From NCBI RefSeq assembly GCF_014646095.1, contig NZ_BMMU01000001.1:124001-188000 (forward strand): 64,000 nt of DNA, read 5' to 3'. Below the pieces are notes generated by a model, which was not told where the DNA came from, did not search any database, and saw nothing but the letters and a program-made list of their open reading frames with translations. Each line of letters begins with the position of its first letter. Within the stretch, counting starts at the first letter, position 1. This DNA is from Streptomyces lacrimifluminis (GTDB lineage Bacteria > Actinomycetota > Actinomycetes > Streptomycetales > Streptomycetaceae). Shown piece by piece: positions 33,438-41,563 of the stretch. The position numbers and the translations under genes were made by a program.

Positions 33438-35519
33438 TCAGGCCAGTTCCCCCGGCAGCGCCGCCGCGTGCACCACGATCAGGCCCGACACCGCTCGGGT
33501 CAGGGCCACGTACAGGCGCCGTAGGCCGGTGCGTTCGTCGGGCTCGGCGTCCACCACGGCCCGGGGTTCGTCCAGGACCACGTAGTCGTACTCCAGGCCC
33601 TTCGCCAGCGACGCCGGGACCAGGGTCAGCCGGGTCTCGTGCGTCGTCTCCTCGCCGGGGGACAGGTACCCGATGCCCGCCTCCCCCAGCGCCTCCGCCA
33701 GCGCCGGGATACGGGTGTCCGCCGCGATCAGTCCCGTCGAGCCCTCGTTGCGCAGCAACTCCTCACAAGCGGCCACCACTTCACCCGCGTCGTCGCTGAT
33801 CGGCCGCACGTCGAAGAACCCAGGGTTCTCACGCACCGACGCCACTGGGGTCAGACCCGGCGCGATGTGCGGCAGGAGGCGTGAGGCGTACGTGATGACG
33901 TCCGTCGGGACGCGGAAGCCCGCCGTCAGTTCCTCGACCACCGCGTCCGGCTTGCCCAGGTGGGCCAGAGCCTCGTCCCAACTCCGCGTCGCCCAGGGCG
34001 TCGTACCCTGCGCGAGGTCGCCGAGGACGGTCGCCGAGCCGGTCGTGCAGCGCCGGCCCACCGCCCGGTACTGCATCGGGGAGAGGTCCTGCGCCTCGTC
34101 CAGGACGACATGCCCGAGCGAGTGCGTGCGCTGGACGAGGTCCGTCGTCTCGTCGATCAACACGGCGTCCGCGGCCGACCACTTGGCCGCCTTCACCGAC
34201 CGTACGGGCTTGGCCCAGAGGATCTCCTTCTGCTCGTCCTCGTCCAGGATTCCGGCCGCGTGCACGGCGAGGAAGTCGGCGTCGGTGAGCAGGCGCAGGA
34301 CGAGTTTCGCGGGGTCGACCGGCGGCCAGACGGCCTTCACGGCGGCCTTCACCGCCGCGTTGCGGGCGACGGAGTCCTGCACACGGTCGTCCGGCGCCTC
34401 GCCCGACCGTTCCATCTGCACCAGCACGGCGTGCGCGATGCGCTGCGGCAGGGCCTCGCGGGCGGCGCCGTAACGAATCCCACGGTCCAGCAACTCCCGG
34501 ACGATGACTTCGAGTTCGTACGCCGGGACGCGCCAGCGCCGTGACCCTCGTACGACCATCACGGGTTCGGTGGGCAGCGTCACGTGGGAGTAGACCGCGC
34601 TGCGGAGGACGTCCGCCATCCTCGCGTCACCCTTGACGATCGCCGCCGGCGCGTCGTCCGTGCCGCGCACCTCCACATGGGCCACCAGGTCGTCGACGGT
34701 TGCCTGCTTGACCTCCAACTCGCCCAGCGCGGGCAGCACTTGCTCGATGTAGTGGAGGAAGGAGCTGTTCGGCCCGATGACGAGGGTGCCGGTGCGGGCC
34801 AGTCGGTCACGGTGGGCGTAGAGGAGATAGGCGACCCGGTGCAGACCGACGGCCGTCTTCCCGGTGCCGGGGCCTCCCTGCACGCACACCGAGCCGCCCA
34901 GCCCGCTGCGGACGATCTCGTCCTGCTCGGGCTGGATGGTGGCAACGATGTCCCGCATCGGGCCCACGCGCGGGCGCTCGATCTCCTGCTGGAGCAGTTT
35001 GCTGGTCGCCGCCGACTCCGTGGGGTCGGAGAGGTGCTCGTCCTCGTACGCCGTGAGGTCCCCGCCGGTGTACCCGAACCGGCGGCGCAGGGCGACATCC
35101 AGCGGGTCCGTCTTCGAGGCCCGGTAGAACGGCTGGGACACCGGCGCACGCCAGTCGATGACCATGGGGTCGCCGTCGGCGTCGTGGACGTGCCGGCGCC
35201 CGATGTAGAACTGCTCGCCCTCCGCACCCTCGGCCTGTTCGGCGCCGGGCGCGTGCAGGTAGTCGAGGCGGCCGAAGAACAGCGGGGTGTGACTGAGGTC
35301 GGCGAGGGCCCTGATCCGCTCCTCGATCTGGCGGGAGAGGACCGCCGCGTTGACCCAGTTCGCGGTGACGTCCTTGATGTCGAGCGACTCCGCGTCCTCA
35401 CGCATCGCGCGGAGGGCCGCTCGGGAGGCGGAGAGATGGGAGCGCTCGCGGCCGAGCGGATCGTCGGACATCGGGTTGCCGGACATCGGGTCGTCGGAAA
35501 CGGGAACGGGGCTGGACAA
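33438..35519 (-). CDS. HelD/HelR-like RNA-polymerase-associated superfamily 1 ATPase
   Basis: A 693-residue UvrD/Rep-type ATPase of the HelD family, whose actinobacterial members (HelD, HelR) bind RNA polymerase, pull it off DNA and can displace rifampicin. The N-terminal coiled coil is around ALRAMREDAESLDIKDVTAN. Walker A is GGPGTGKTAVGLHRVAYLLY, motif II is VLDEAQDLSPMQYR, and the late motif KGLEYDYVVLDEP and ALTRAVSGLIVVH complete the motor. I chose the TTG at 35519 because CCGGAGG precedes it at good spacing; the longer frame to 35672 has no other usable start nearby. An inverted repeat stands just upstream. I see no rifampicin-associated element. Confidence 0.87.
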   Translation of the reverse strand: MSSPVPVSDDPMSGNPMSDDPLGRERSHLSASRAALRAMREDAESLDIKDVTANWVNAAVLSRQIEERIRALADLSHTPLFFGRLDYLHAPGAEQAEGAEGEQFYIGRRHVHDADGDPMVIDWRAPVSQPFYRASKTDPLDVALRRRFGYTGGDLTAYEDEHLSDPTESAATSKLLQQEIERPRVGPMRDIVATIQPEQDEIVRSGLGGSVCVQGGPGTGKTAVGLHRVAYLLYAHRDRLARTGTLVIGPNSSFLHYIEQVLPALGELEVKQATVDDLVAHVEVRGTDDAPAAIVKGDARMADVLRSAVYSHVTLPTEPVMVVRGSRRWRVPAYELEVIVRELLDRGIRYGAAREALPQRIAHAVLVQMERSGEAPDDRVQDSVARNAAVKAAVKAVWPPVDPAKLVLRLLTDADFLAVHAAGILDEDEQKEILWAKPVRSVKAAKWSAADAVLIDETTDLVQRTHSLGHVVLDEAQDLSPMQYRAVGRRCTTGSATVLGDLAQGTTPWATRSWDEALAHLGKPDAVVEELTAGFRVPTDVITYASRLLPHIAPGLTPVASVRENPGFFDVRPISDDAGEVVAACEELLRNEGSTGLIAADTRIPALAEALGEAGIGYLSPGEETTHETRLTLVPASLAKGLEYDYVVLDEPRAVVDAEPDERTGLRRLYVALTRAVSGLIVVHAAALPGELA

Positions 35520-35544
35520 GGCGGTGCCTCCGGATACCTGCTGC

Positions 35545-35558
35545 GTACGCGTGCGTAC
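35545..35558. promoter_or_regulatory. Palindrome in the leader of the HelD-like gene
   Basis: GTACGC-GT-GCGTAC, flanked on both sides by ACCTGCTG direct repeats (35536-35543 and 35557-35564), about 25 bases before the chosen start. It could be a repressor site or a leader hairpin. No known consensus fits. Confidence 0.4.
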
Positions 35559-35846
35559 CTGCTGCTGGGTGTGACGTCGAGAGCCGACCGGTTTCCGTCC
35601 GGGCGGCGGCGCTCCACGACGGGAGGCGGGCAAGAGCGGAGATCCTAGGGGACGGGAGGAGGTGGAGGCCAATCAATTTCGGCGCCCGGTGACGAGTACG
35701 TCGGCGCGTACGGCGTTCGTCATCCCCTAGGGGGCGGACTCCACCTTCCTATGGGGGAGACGTCCACCCGGAGACGTACGGGGCGACGACGGAGGTTCGA
35801 CCCGCAGGCCGATGGCATGGGCGGCCCCGGGAGCAACCATGGATAC

Positions 35847-36041
35847 ATGAGCGCAGCAGCCTTCACCCCCGCGTCCGTAGCCTCCATGGCTTCCGTCCGC
35901 TCCGGCGCCACCCCCGTGCGGGGCGGCCACCGGCACCCCTTCGGCGACGCCCTGCGCGCCGTCAAGGTGTTCGCCGGTGCGGCCCTGAGCGTCGTACTCC
36001 TCGGCGAGTACGGGGAGGAGGCGGGCGTGCGCCGCAAGTGA
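35847..36041 (+). CDS. Small hypothetical protein
   Basis: A 64-residue protein from the ATG at 35847 (MSAAAFTPASVASMASV), ending in ALRAVKVFAGAALSVVLLGEYGEEAGVRRK, which has a short hydrophobic segment. I do not recognise the family. The frame is open upstream to 35751 but that part is Arg-rich and not protein-like. It is divergent from the HelD-like gene across about 330 bp measured from the chosen starts. Confidence 0.5.
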   Translation: MSAAAFTPASVASMASVRSGATPVRGGHRHPFGDALRAVKVFAGAALSVVLLGEYGEEAGVRRK

Positions 36042-36052
36042 GCGGCGTACCC

Positions 36053-36125
36053 CCCTCAGCCCCGGACCTCAGCCCCGGACCTCAGCCCCCGGACCTCAGC
36101 CCTCCCCGGACCTCAGCCCCCGAGC
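36053..36125. repeat. CAGCCCCGGACCT tandem repeats
   Basis: Five imperfect copies of a 13-15 bp unit between the small hypothetical gene and the XPB gene end. It is non-coding on both strands as far as I can see. Confidence 0.7.
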
Positions 36126-36134
36126 CCCCGCCCC

Positions 36135-37796
36135 TCAGCCCTCGGTGCCTTCCGCGCCCTCGGCGAGCAGCTCGTCCGCGTCCATGATCCGGTACGCGTA
36201 TCCCTGCTCCGCCAGGAACCGCTGGCGGTGCGCGGCGAAGTCCTGGTCGAGGGTGTCCCGGGCGACCACCGAGTAGAAATGGGCCTTGTGCCCGTCGGCC
36301 TTCGGCCGCAGTACGCGGCCCAGCCGCTGAGCCTCCTCCTGCCGGGACCCGAAGGTGCCCGAGACCTGGATGGCCACGGTGGCCTCCGGCAGGTCGATGG
36401 AGAAGTTCGCGACCTTGGACACGACCAGCACACTGATCTCGCCCTGGCGGAACGCGTCGAAGAGCTTCTCGCGCTGCGAGTTCGGCGTCTCCCCCTTGAT
36501 GACGGGCGCGTCCAGGTGCTCGCCGAGTTCGTCGAGCTGGTCGATGTACTGGCCGATGACGAGGATCTGCTGCCCGGCGAAGCGTCGCACGATCGCCTCC
36601 GTGACCTTGCGCTTGGTCGCGGTGGTCGCGCAGAAGCGGTACTTCTCCTCGGTCTCGGCGGTGGCGTACGCGAGCCGCTCCGACTCCGTCAGGTTGACCC
36701 TGACCTCCACACAGTCGGCGGGCGCGATGTAGCCCTGCGCCTCGATCTCCTTCCAGGGCGCGTCGAACCGCTTCGGCCCGATGAGCGAGAAGACGTCCGA
36801 CTCGCGCCCGTCCTCCCGTACGAGGGTCGCGGTCAGCCCGAGTCGCCGCCTGGCCTGCAGATCGGCGGTGAACTTGAAGACGGGCGCGGGCAGCAGATGC
36901 ACTTCGTCGTAGATGATGAGCCCCCAGTCGCGGGAGTCGAACAGCTCCAGGTGCGGGTAGACGCCTTTGCGGCGTGTCGTGAGCACCTGGTAGGTGGCGA
37001 TGGTGACGGGCCGGATCTCCTTGCGCGTCCCGCTGTACTCGCCGATCTCCTCCTCGGTCAGCGACGTCCGCTTCACCAGCTCGTGCTTCCACTGCCGGGC
37101 CGAGACCGTGTTCGTGACGAGGATGAGCGTGGTGGCCTTCGCCTGGGCCATGGACCCGGCCCCGACCAGCGTCTTGCCCGCCCCGCACGGGAGGACGACC
37201 ACTCCGCTCCCGCCGTGCCAGAAGTTCTCCACGGCCTGCTGCTGGTAAGGGCGCAGCGCCCATCCGTCCTCGGCCAGCTCGATCGCGTGCGCCTCGCCGT
37301 CGACGTACCCGGCGAGGTCCTCGGCCGGCCAGCCCAGCTTCAGCAGCACCTGTTTGATCTGCCCGCGCTCGGACGGGTGCACGGCCACGGTGTCGGGGTC
37401 GAGCCGGGCGCCGACGAGCGGGACGATCCGCTTGGAGCGCAGGATCTCCTCCAGCACCGGCCGGTCGGTGGTCGTGAGGACCAGCCCGTGCGTCGGATGC
37501 TTGGAGAGGGTCAGCCGGCCGTAGCGGTCCATCGTCTCGGCGATGTCGACGAGCAGCGCGTGCGGCACCGGGTAGCGGCTGTACTGCACGAGCGCGTCGA
37601 CGACCTGTTCGGCGTCGTGCCCGGCGGCCCGCGCGTTCCACAGGCCCAGCGGGGTCACCCGGTAGGTGTGGATGTGCTCCGGCGCCCGCTCCAGCTCGGC
37701 GAACGGCGCGATGGCCCGACGACACTCGCCGGCCTGCTCGTGGTCGACCTCAAGGAGCAGGGTCTTGTCCGACTGGACGATGAGTGGACCATTCAC
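36135..37796 (-). CDS. XPB-type superfamily 2 DNA helicase
   Basis: A 553-residue 3'-to-5' DNA helicase of the XPB/ERCC3 type, as in mycobacteria (Ercc3). The N-terminal damage-recognition-like domain (about 1-170) precedes the motor. Motif I is VVVLPCGAGKTLVGAGSM, motif II is LIIYDEVHLLPAP, motif III is LGLTATLVRED, and motif VI is RQEEAQRLGRVLRPK. I chose the GTG at 37796 (VNGPLIVQSDKTLLLEV) because GGAAGGGA lies 12 bases before it; an ATG four codons earlier has no room for a ribosome-binding site. It lies downstream of, and on the same strand as, the helicase-associated gene, a pairing conserved in actinobacteria. Confidence 0.92.
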   Translation of the reverse strand: MNGPLIVQSDKTLLLEVDHEQAGECRRAIAPFAELERAPEHIHTYRVTPLGLWNARAAGHDAEQVVDALVQYSRYPVPHALLVDIAETMDRYGRLTLSKHPTHGLVLTTTDRPVLEEILRSKRIVPLVGARLDPDTVAVHPSERGQIKQVLLKLGWPAEDLAGYVDGEAHAIELAEDGWALRPYQQQAVENFWHGGSGVVVLPCGAGKTLVGAGSMAQAKATTLILVTNTVSARQWKHELVKRTSLTEEEIGEYSGTRKEIRPVTIATYQVLTTRRKGVYPHLELFDSRDWGLIIYDEVHLLPAPVFKFTADLQARRRLGLTATLVREDGRESDVFSLIGPKRFDAPWKEIEAQGYIAPADCVEVRVNLTESERLAYATAETEEKYRFCATTATKRKVTEAIVRRFAGQQILVIGQYIDQLDELGEHLDAPVIKGETPNSQREKLFDAFRQGEISVLVVSKVANFSIDLPEATVAIQVSGTFGSRQEEAQRLGRVLRPKADGHKAHFYSVVARDTLDQDFAAHRQRFLAEQGYAYRIMDADELLAEGAEGTEG

Positions 37797-37908
37797 GTAC
37801 GTACACATCCCTTCCGTACGGCCTACGGCCAAACGTCCAGTGTGCCCCATCGCCCGGGTTGCCCCGGGGCCGGAGCCGGATACGAAAGCACACCGATCGG
37901 ACCGCCGC

Positions 37909-38095
37909 CCCGCCCGACTCCCGGGCCGAGCAGGAGCACACCACCTGGTACGGACTCACCCGCGACGCCGTCGACACGCTCCTCGGCAGCGGCGGACTCC
38001 TGCCACCCGGCCGCCGCTTCACCGAGGAGATGCGCCGCGCCCTCGCCCGGTCGCGAGAGGCCCCGGGCAACCATGAGCGCCCTCCGAGTATCTGA
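37909..38095 (+). CDS. Possible small protein, start unresolved
   Basis: The reading frame ending at 38095 contains HTTWYGLTRDAVDTLLGSGG followed by LLPPGRRFTEEMRRALARSR, which has the codon bias and amphipathic look of a real protein. No convincing start codon precedes it; the frame is open back to 37784, but that part overlaps the XPB start. It may be a C-terminal fragment of a decayed gene, or start at a rare codon. It ends 45 bp before the next plus-strand gene. Confidence 0.35.
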
Positions 38096-38139
38096 ACAGG
38101 CGGGCCCGCGCGGTGCGCGCGGGAAGGGAGGAGGCCGCG

Positions 38140-38685
38140 GTGACGTCCGTACGCGTCTGGGGGCCCGGTGCCGGAGCCGTGGTGGTACTGGCGGCCACCG
38201 GGGTGTGGGCCATGGGGGCGCAGGAGGTCGACCCCCGGCTGTGGGGTGAGGTGCGGCCGGTGATCGAGACCCGGCTGGTGGCCGACGCGCGGGGGAGCGG
38301 GTACGGGGAGACGGTGGCCGGACTCCGGGCGCGGTGGTTCTGCCGGGCGGAGGCTCTGGAGCTCGGCCGCGAGGACGACGGCGTCGTGCGGGCCGGCGTC
38401 AACACCCTGTGCATGGAGTACGGGGTCCGCGGGGGCGCCCTGGTGGAGTGCGGCGGTGCCCGGTACCCGCAGGTGCTGCGGCTGGAGCGGGAGGCCCACG
38501 GCGGCTACCGGGTCGTGTCGCGGGAGGAGCCGCCGGACGGTGCCGGGTACGCGGAGTGGACCGAGGACCACTTCGGCTTCTACGCCGAGTCCGGCGCCGA
38601 CGGCACGATGTCGTCCACCGCCCTGGAGACCGCCGCCCGAACCCACTTCGGCCTGCCCGCCGACGCCCGGGTCGCCGCCTGCTGA
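38140..38685 (+). CDS. Exported or membrane-anchored hypothetical protein
   Basis: A 181-residue protein starting at the GTG at 38140 after GGGAGGAGG. It has one N-terminal hydrophobic segment (GAGAVVVLAATGVWAMGAQEV) that is either an uncleaved anchor or a signal peptide. The rest is soluble with three spaced cysteines (RWFCRAE, NTLCMEYG, LVECGGA). I do not recognise the family. It is convergent with the helicase-associated gene. Confidence 0.7.
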   Translation: MTSVRVWGPGAGAVVVLAATGVWAMGAQEVDPRLWGEVRPVIETRLVADARGSGYGETVAGLRARWFCRAEALELGREDDGVVRAGVNTLCMEYGVRGGALVECGGARYPQVLRLEREAHGGYRVVSREEPPDGAGYAEWTEDHFGFYAESGADGTMSSTALETAARTHFGLPADARVAAC

Positions 38686-38715
38686 CCGGGTCGCTCCGGC
38701 GGCGGCTTGGGGTGC

Positions 38716-41283
38716 CTACGGCTGGTCCTCCACCAGCTCCGCCACGCCCGTGACCCGGTGCAGCGGATACGTCCGTACCTCGTCCGCCGTGTGGTCGTAC
38801 GCCGTCACGAAGCCGCCCTCCACGCGGATGGGGGCGATGACGCGCTGGCTGGCGGCGCCCTCGGCGTTGACGTAGCCGATCCACACCGCCTCGCCGGTCA
38901 TCACGGCGGCCTGCATGGTGGCCAGCGTCTCGGCGGGGCCGGTGCGCGGGAGGTCGCCGGTCGCGGCCGGGGTGTCCGTCGGCTTGCGCGGGGTCGTCGC
39001 GGCCAGGTCGCCCGCCCTGATCGCGCGGATCGCCGCCGAGAGGAGTGTGGTGTCGGGGGCCGGGGGGCCGTCCGGCACCGGGTCCGGGGCTGTGCGGGGC
39101 GGGGTGCGGTGGGCGTGCGCGCGGGTGATCAGGACGTCGCCCTCGGCGGACTCGGCGGCCGGTGCGAAGCCCATCGCGCGCAGACCGTCCAGGAGCGTCG
39201 CCGGGTCGGCCTGGGCGGCCAGCACCGTGGGCGCCAGGCGCCGCAGGCGCAGGTTCGCGGACCGCTTGTCGGCGAGGATCTCGCTGAGCACCGCGTCGTC
39301 GTCGCAGCGTACGTACGCCGAGGCCGCGCCGATCCGCAGGTGGCCGTGCCTGCGCGCCACGTCGTCGATGAGGTAGGCGAGGGGCTGCGGGACCGGCGTA
39401 CGGGAGTGGGCGGTCAGGAAGTCGTGCAGGTCGGAGGCGGAGCGGCCGGCGTCCAGGGCGCGGCGTACGGAACCCGGGGTGAAGCGGTAGACCGTCGCGC
39501 CGCCCTTCGACTCGACGTCGGCGAGCACGCCGAGCATGTCGGCCAGCGGGCGCTTGAGGGGGCCCGGGGCCACCGCCGTCAGATCCGCCTGGAGGAGGAC
39601 GTGGTCGAGCGGCTCGGGCAGGAGCGGGGTGAGCAGCCGGGCGGCGGTGGCGGAGGCGACGGCCTGCTCGGACGCCGAGAGGGGTTCGAGGGCGTGTGCG
39701 TGGGGGTGTGCGTGGGGGTGGGGGTGGTCGCGGTGGTGCACCGGGAGTTTGTCGCCGGGGCCGGTCGGCTCGGCCGCCTTCACCGGCGCGGCGGGGGCAC
39801 CCAGCAGCGCCCGGCCCTGGGACGACAGGGCCCCCCGTCCCGTGACGCCCAGCGACTCCGCCTCGGCCAGGGTCCAGCGGGCGAGCCTGGTGCGCAGGTC
39901 CTCGTCGCCCTCCCGGTCCTGCTGCGGGCCGCGCGTCGGACGCTCCCAGTGCAGGCGGGCCAGCACGGACTCGACGGTCGGGGAGCTGCCCTCCGGGAGG
40001 GCGGCCAGCAGGGCCAGCACCCGGTGCCGTACCTCCGGCGCGGCCGACCGGTCCAGGCCCGGGCCGAGGGCGGACAGCGTACGGTCCTTGGCGTCCCGGC
40101 CGCCGATCACTCCGGGCGTCCGGGTCGCCGTCAGCCATGCCTCCGCGAGCCGCGCCCAGCGCTGCGCCGAGGGCCACTCCAGCCACTCGTCGTACGCGGG
40201 GGTCGCCGCGTACCGTTCGTCGGCCTCGCCGTCGGACGCCAACAGGCCTGCCGCGTAGGCGAGTTCGACCCAGAAGGCGGCCACCGGCTCGGACACGTCC
40301 AGGGCGACGGCCGTCCGCTTGAGGTCACGGACGCTCAGTCCGCCGGCCCGCAGCACCGCCGGGCCGCCCTCGTCCCAGTCCTTCAGCAGCTCCTCGACGG
40401 TCGCGAGCGCGGTGTACGCTTGCCCGGCCGCCGCGTTGTCCACAACCTGTGGACGATGGGTCGCCGCGTGCTCGATCCCGGGCGGCAACGGCTCGGTCGT
40501 GCGGTGCGCCAGGCCCTCGCGCAGGTGGAGGGCCACCTCGCGCGGCAGGACGACCGTCCCGGGCGCCGTGGGCAGGAGCAGCCCCCGGTCCAGCAGCCAG
40601 CGCAGGTGTGCGGCCGGGTCGGCGGTGACCTGCCCGTAGGGCGGCCCCCAGACGAGGCGTCGCAGTACGTCCACGGAGTCGGGGGAGGCGCTGCCGAGCA
40701 GCGCGGCCATCCGCTTCCGGTCGGTGAACAGCGCGGTCAGCGACGCCACCGCGCTCACCGCGTCGTGCGTCGACGTGAGCCCAGCCGCCGCCACGATCTC
40801 CTGGACCCGGCCCGGCGACATCCCCGCCGTCGCCTCCGCGACCGTCGGACCGAGCCCCGTCGGTGACGGATGCTGCGGCGAGGGCGCCAGCAGCTCACGG
40901 GCGGTACGGACCAGACGCAGCCGGTCCGTCCCACCCCACACCAGCGCCTGCTCGCGCAGCACGGTGAGGGCGCGGGGCAGCGCGGCGGTGACCGCCGGAT
41001 CGGCGGCGTCGCCCGCGAGGAGGGCCAGCAGATCGTCGTACGCCGCCGGGTCCGGGGCCACGGCCAGCGCCTGTGCCGTCTGGAGCGTGAACCGGTCCAG
41101 GCGCTCCAGGGCGCGCACGACCGACGCGCGGGTGCCGGCGCGGGTGGCCAGCTGGGTGAGGTCGGTGGGGACGGGGGTGATGAGGTCCGGACGGGTGCGC
41201 AGCAGCGCGGCGAGCGATGCGTCGTCGCGCGCGCGAAGCGCCTCCGCGAGGGAACGCGGCGCCGGTGTCTCCTCGGTGCTCAT
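38716..41283 (-). CDS. Large helicase-associated protein (Helicase_C_3-like), XPB partner
   Basis: An 855-residue cytoplasmic protein encoded next to XPB in actinobacteria (compare mycobacterial Rv0862c beside ercc3). The N-terminal 450 residues are winged-helix-like repeats (LAEALRARDDASLAALLRTRPDL, VVRALERLDRFTLQTAQAL). The C-terminal region contains a Helicase_C_3-type domain (LPVHHRDHPHPHAHPHAHAL, ARLLTPLLPEPLDHVLLQADLTAVAPG, FDSKGGATVYRFTPGSVRRAL-like) and a WYL-like end (VWIGYVNAEGAASQRVIAPIRVEGG). No Walker motif of its own is seen, so it probably serves as accessory or regulator of XPB. It starts at the ATG at 41283. Confidence 0.85.
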   Translation of the reverse strand: MSTEETPAPRSLAEALRARDDASLAALLRTRPDLITPVPTDLTQLATRAGTRASVVRALERLDRFTLQTAQALAVAPDPAAYDDLLALLAGDAADPAVTAALPRALTVLREQALVWGGTDRLRLVRTARELLAPSPQHPSPTGLGPTVAEATAGMSPGRVQEIVAAAGLTSTHDAVSAVASLTALFTDRKRMAALLGSASPDSVDVLRRLVWGPPYGQVTADPAAHLRWLLDRGLLLPTAPGTVVLPREVALHLREGLAHRTTEPLPPGIEHAATHRPQVVDNAAAGQAYTALATVEELLKDWDEGGPAVLRAGGLSVRDLKRTAVALDVSEPVAAFWVELAYAAGLLASDGEADERYAATPAYDEWLEWPSAQRWARLAEAWLTATRTPGVIGGRDAKDRTLSALGPGLDRSAAPEVRHRVLALLAALPEGSSPTVESVLARLHWERPTRGPQQDREGDEDLRTRLARWTLAEAESLGVTGRGALSSQGRALLGAPAAPVKAAEPTGPGDKLPVHHRDHPHPHAHPHAHALEPLSASEQAVASATAARLLTPLLPEPLDHVLLQADLTAVAPGPLKRPLADMLGVLADVESKGGATVYRFTPGSVRRALDAGRSASDLHDFLTAHSRTPVPQPLAYLIDDVARRHGHLRIGAASAYVRCDDDAVLSEILADKRSANLRLRRLAPTVLAAQADPATLLDGLRAMGFAPAAESAEGDVLITRAHAHRTPPRTAPDPVPDGPPAPDTTLLSAAIRAIRAGDLAATTPRKPTDTPAATGDLPRTGPAETLATMQAAVMTGEAVWIGYVNAEGAASQRVIAPIRVEGGFVTAYDHTADEVRTYPLHRVTGVAELVEDQP

Positions 41284-41351
41284 CCCGCCCACGGTAGCGG
41301 GTGGGTGCGGTGCGGTGTCTTTCGTCGGTGCGGGGAGTTGGTGTGGGCGTT

Positions 41352-41420
41352 GCTGGGGGCGCCGCCCCCAGACCCCCGTTCGCGCTGAACGCGCTCGTCC
41401 TCAATCGCCGGACGGGCTGA
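41352..41420 (+). repeat. Interspersed intergenic repeat (short copy)
   Basis: A truncated copy of the same repeat family: TGGGGGCGCCGCCCCCAGAC, then CCGTTCGCGCTGAACGCGCTCGTCCTC and CGCCGGACGGGCTGA. It lies in the divergent gap between the helicase-associated gene and the next plus-strand gene, so here it cannot simply be a terminator. Confidence 0.8.
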
Positions 41421-41464
41421 GGGTGCAGGCCGGCGCTGGAGAGGTACCGCCCATGCTGGAAGAG

Positions 41465-41540
41465 GTGCCGCCGTGCTCGATAGGTGCCCCCATGCTCGAT
41501 GGGTGCCCCCATGCTCGATGGGTGCCCCCATGCTCGATGG
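41465..41540 (+). repeat. Four 19-bp tandem repeats reaching a possible start codon
   Basis: Four copies of GTGCCCCCATGCTCGATGG start at 41465, 41484, 41503 and 41522; the first is diverged. The last copy contains the ATG at 41537, which is in frame with the following gene. Confidence 0.88.
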
Positions 41541-41563
41541 AGATGCCGGTAACGTCTGGCTTC

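Noticed and set aside
35520..35750. Rifampicin-associated element upstream of the HelD-like gene
   Set aside because: I looked for the GC-rich inverted repeat known ahead of rifampicin-induced genes and found only the unrelated GTACGC palindrome, so I did not call the gene helR with certainty.
38707..40866. A 719-codon plus-strand frame opposite the helicase-associated gene
   Set aside because: GC-rich Streptomyces genes leave long open complements; the minus-strand product has the conserved helicase-associated features and this one has none.
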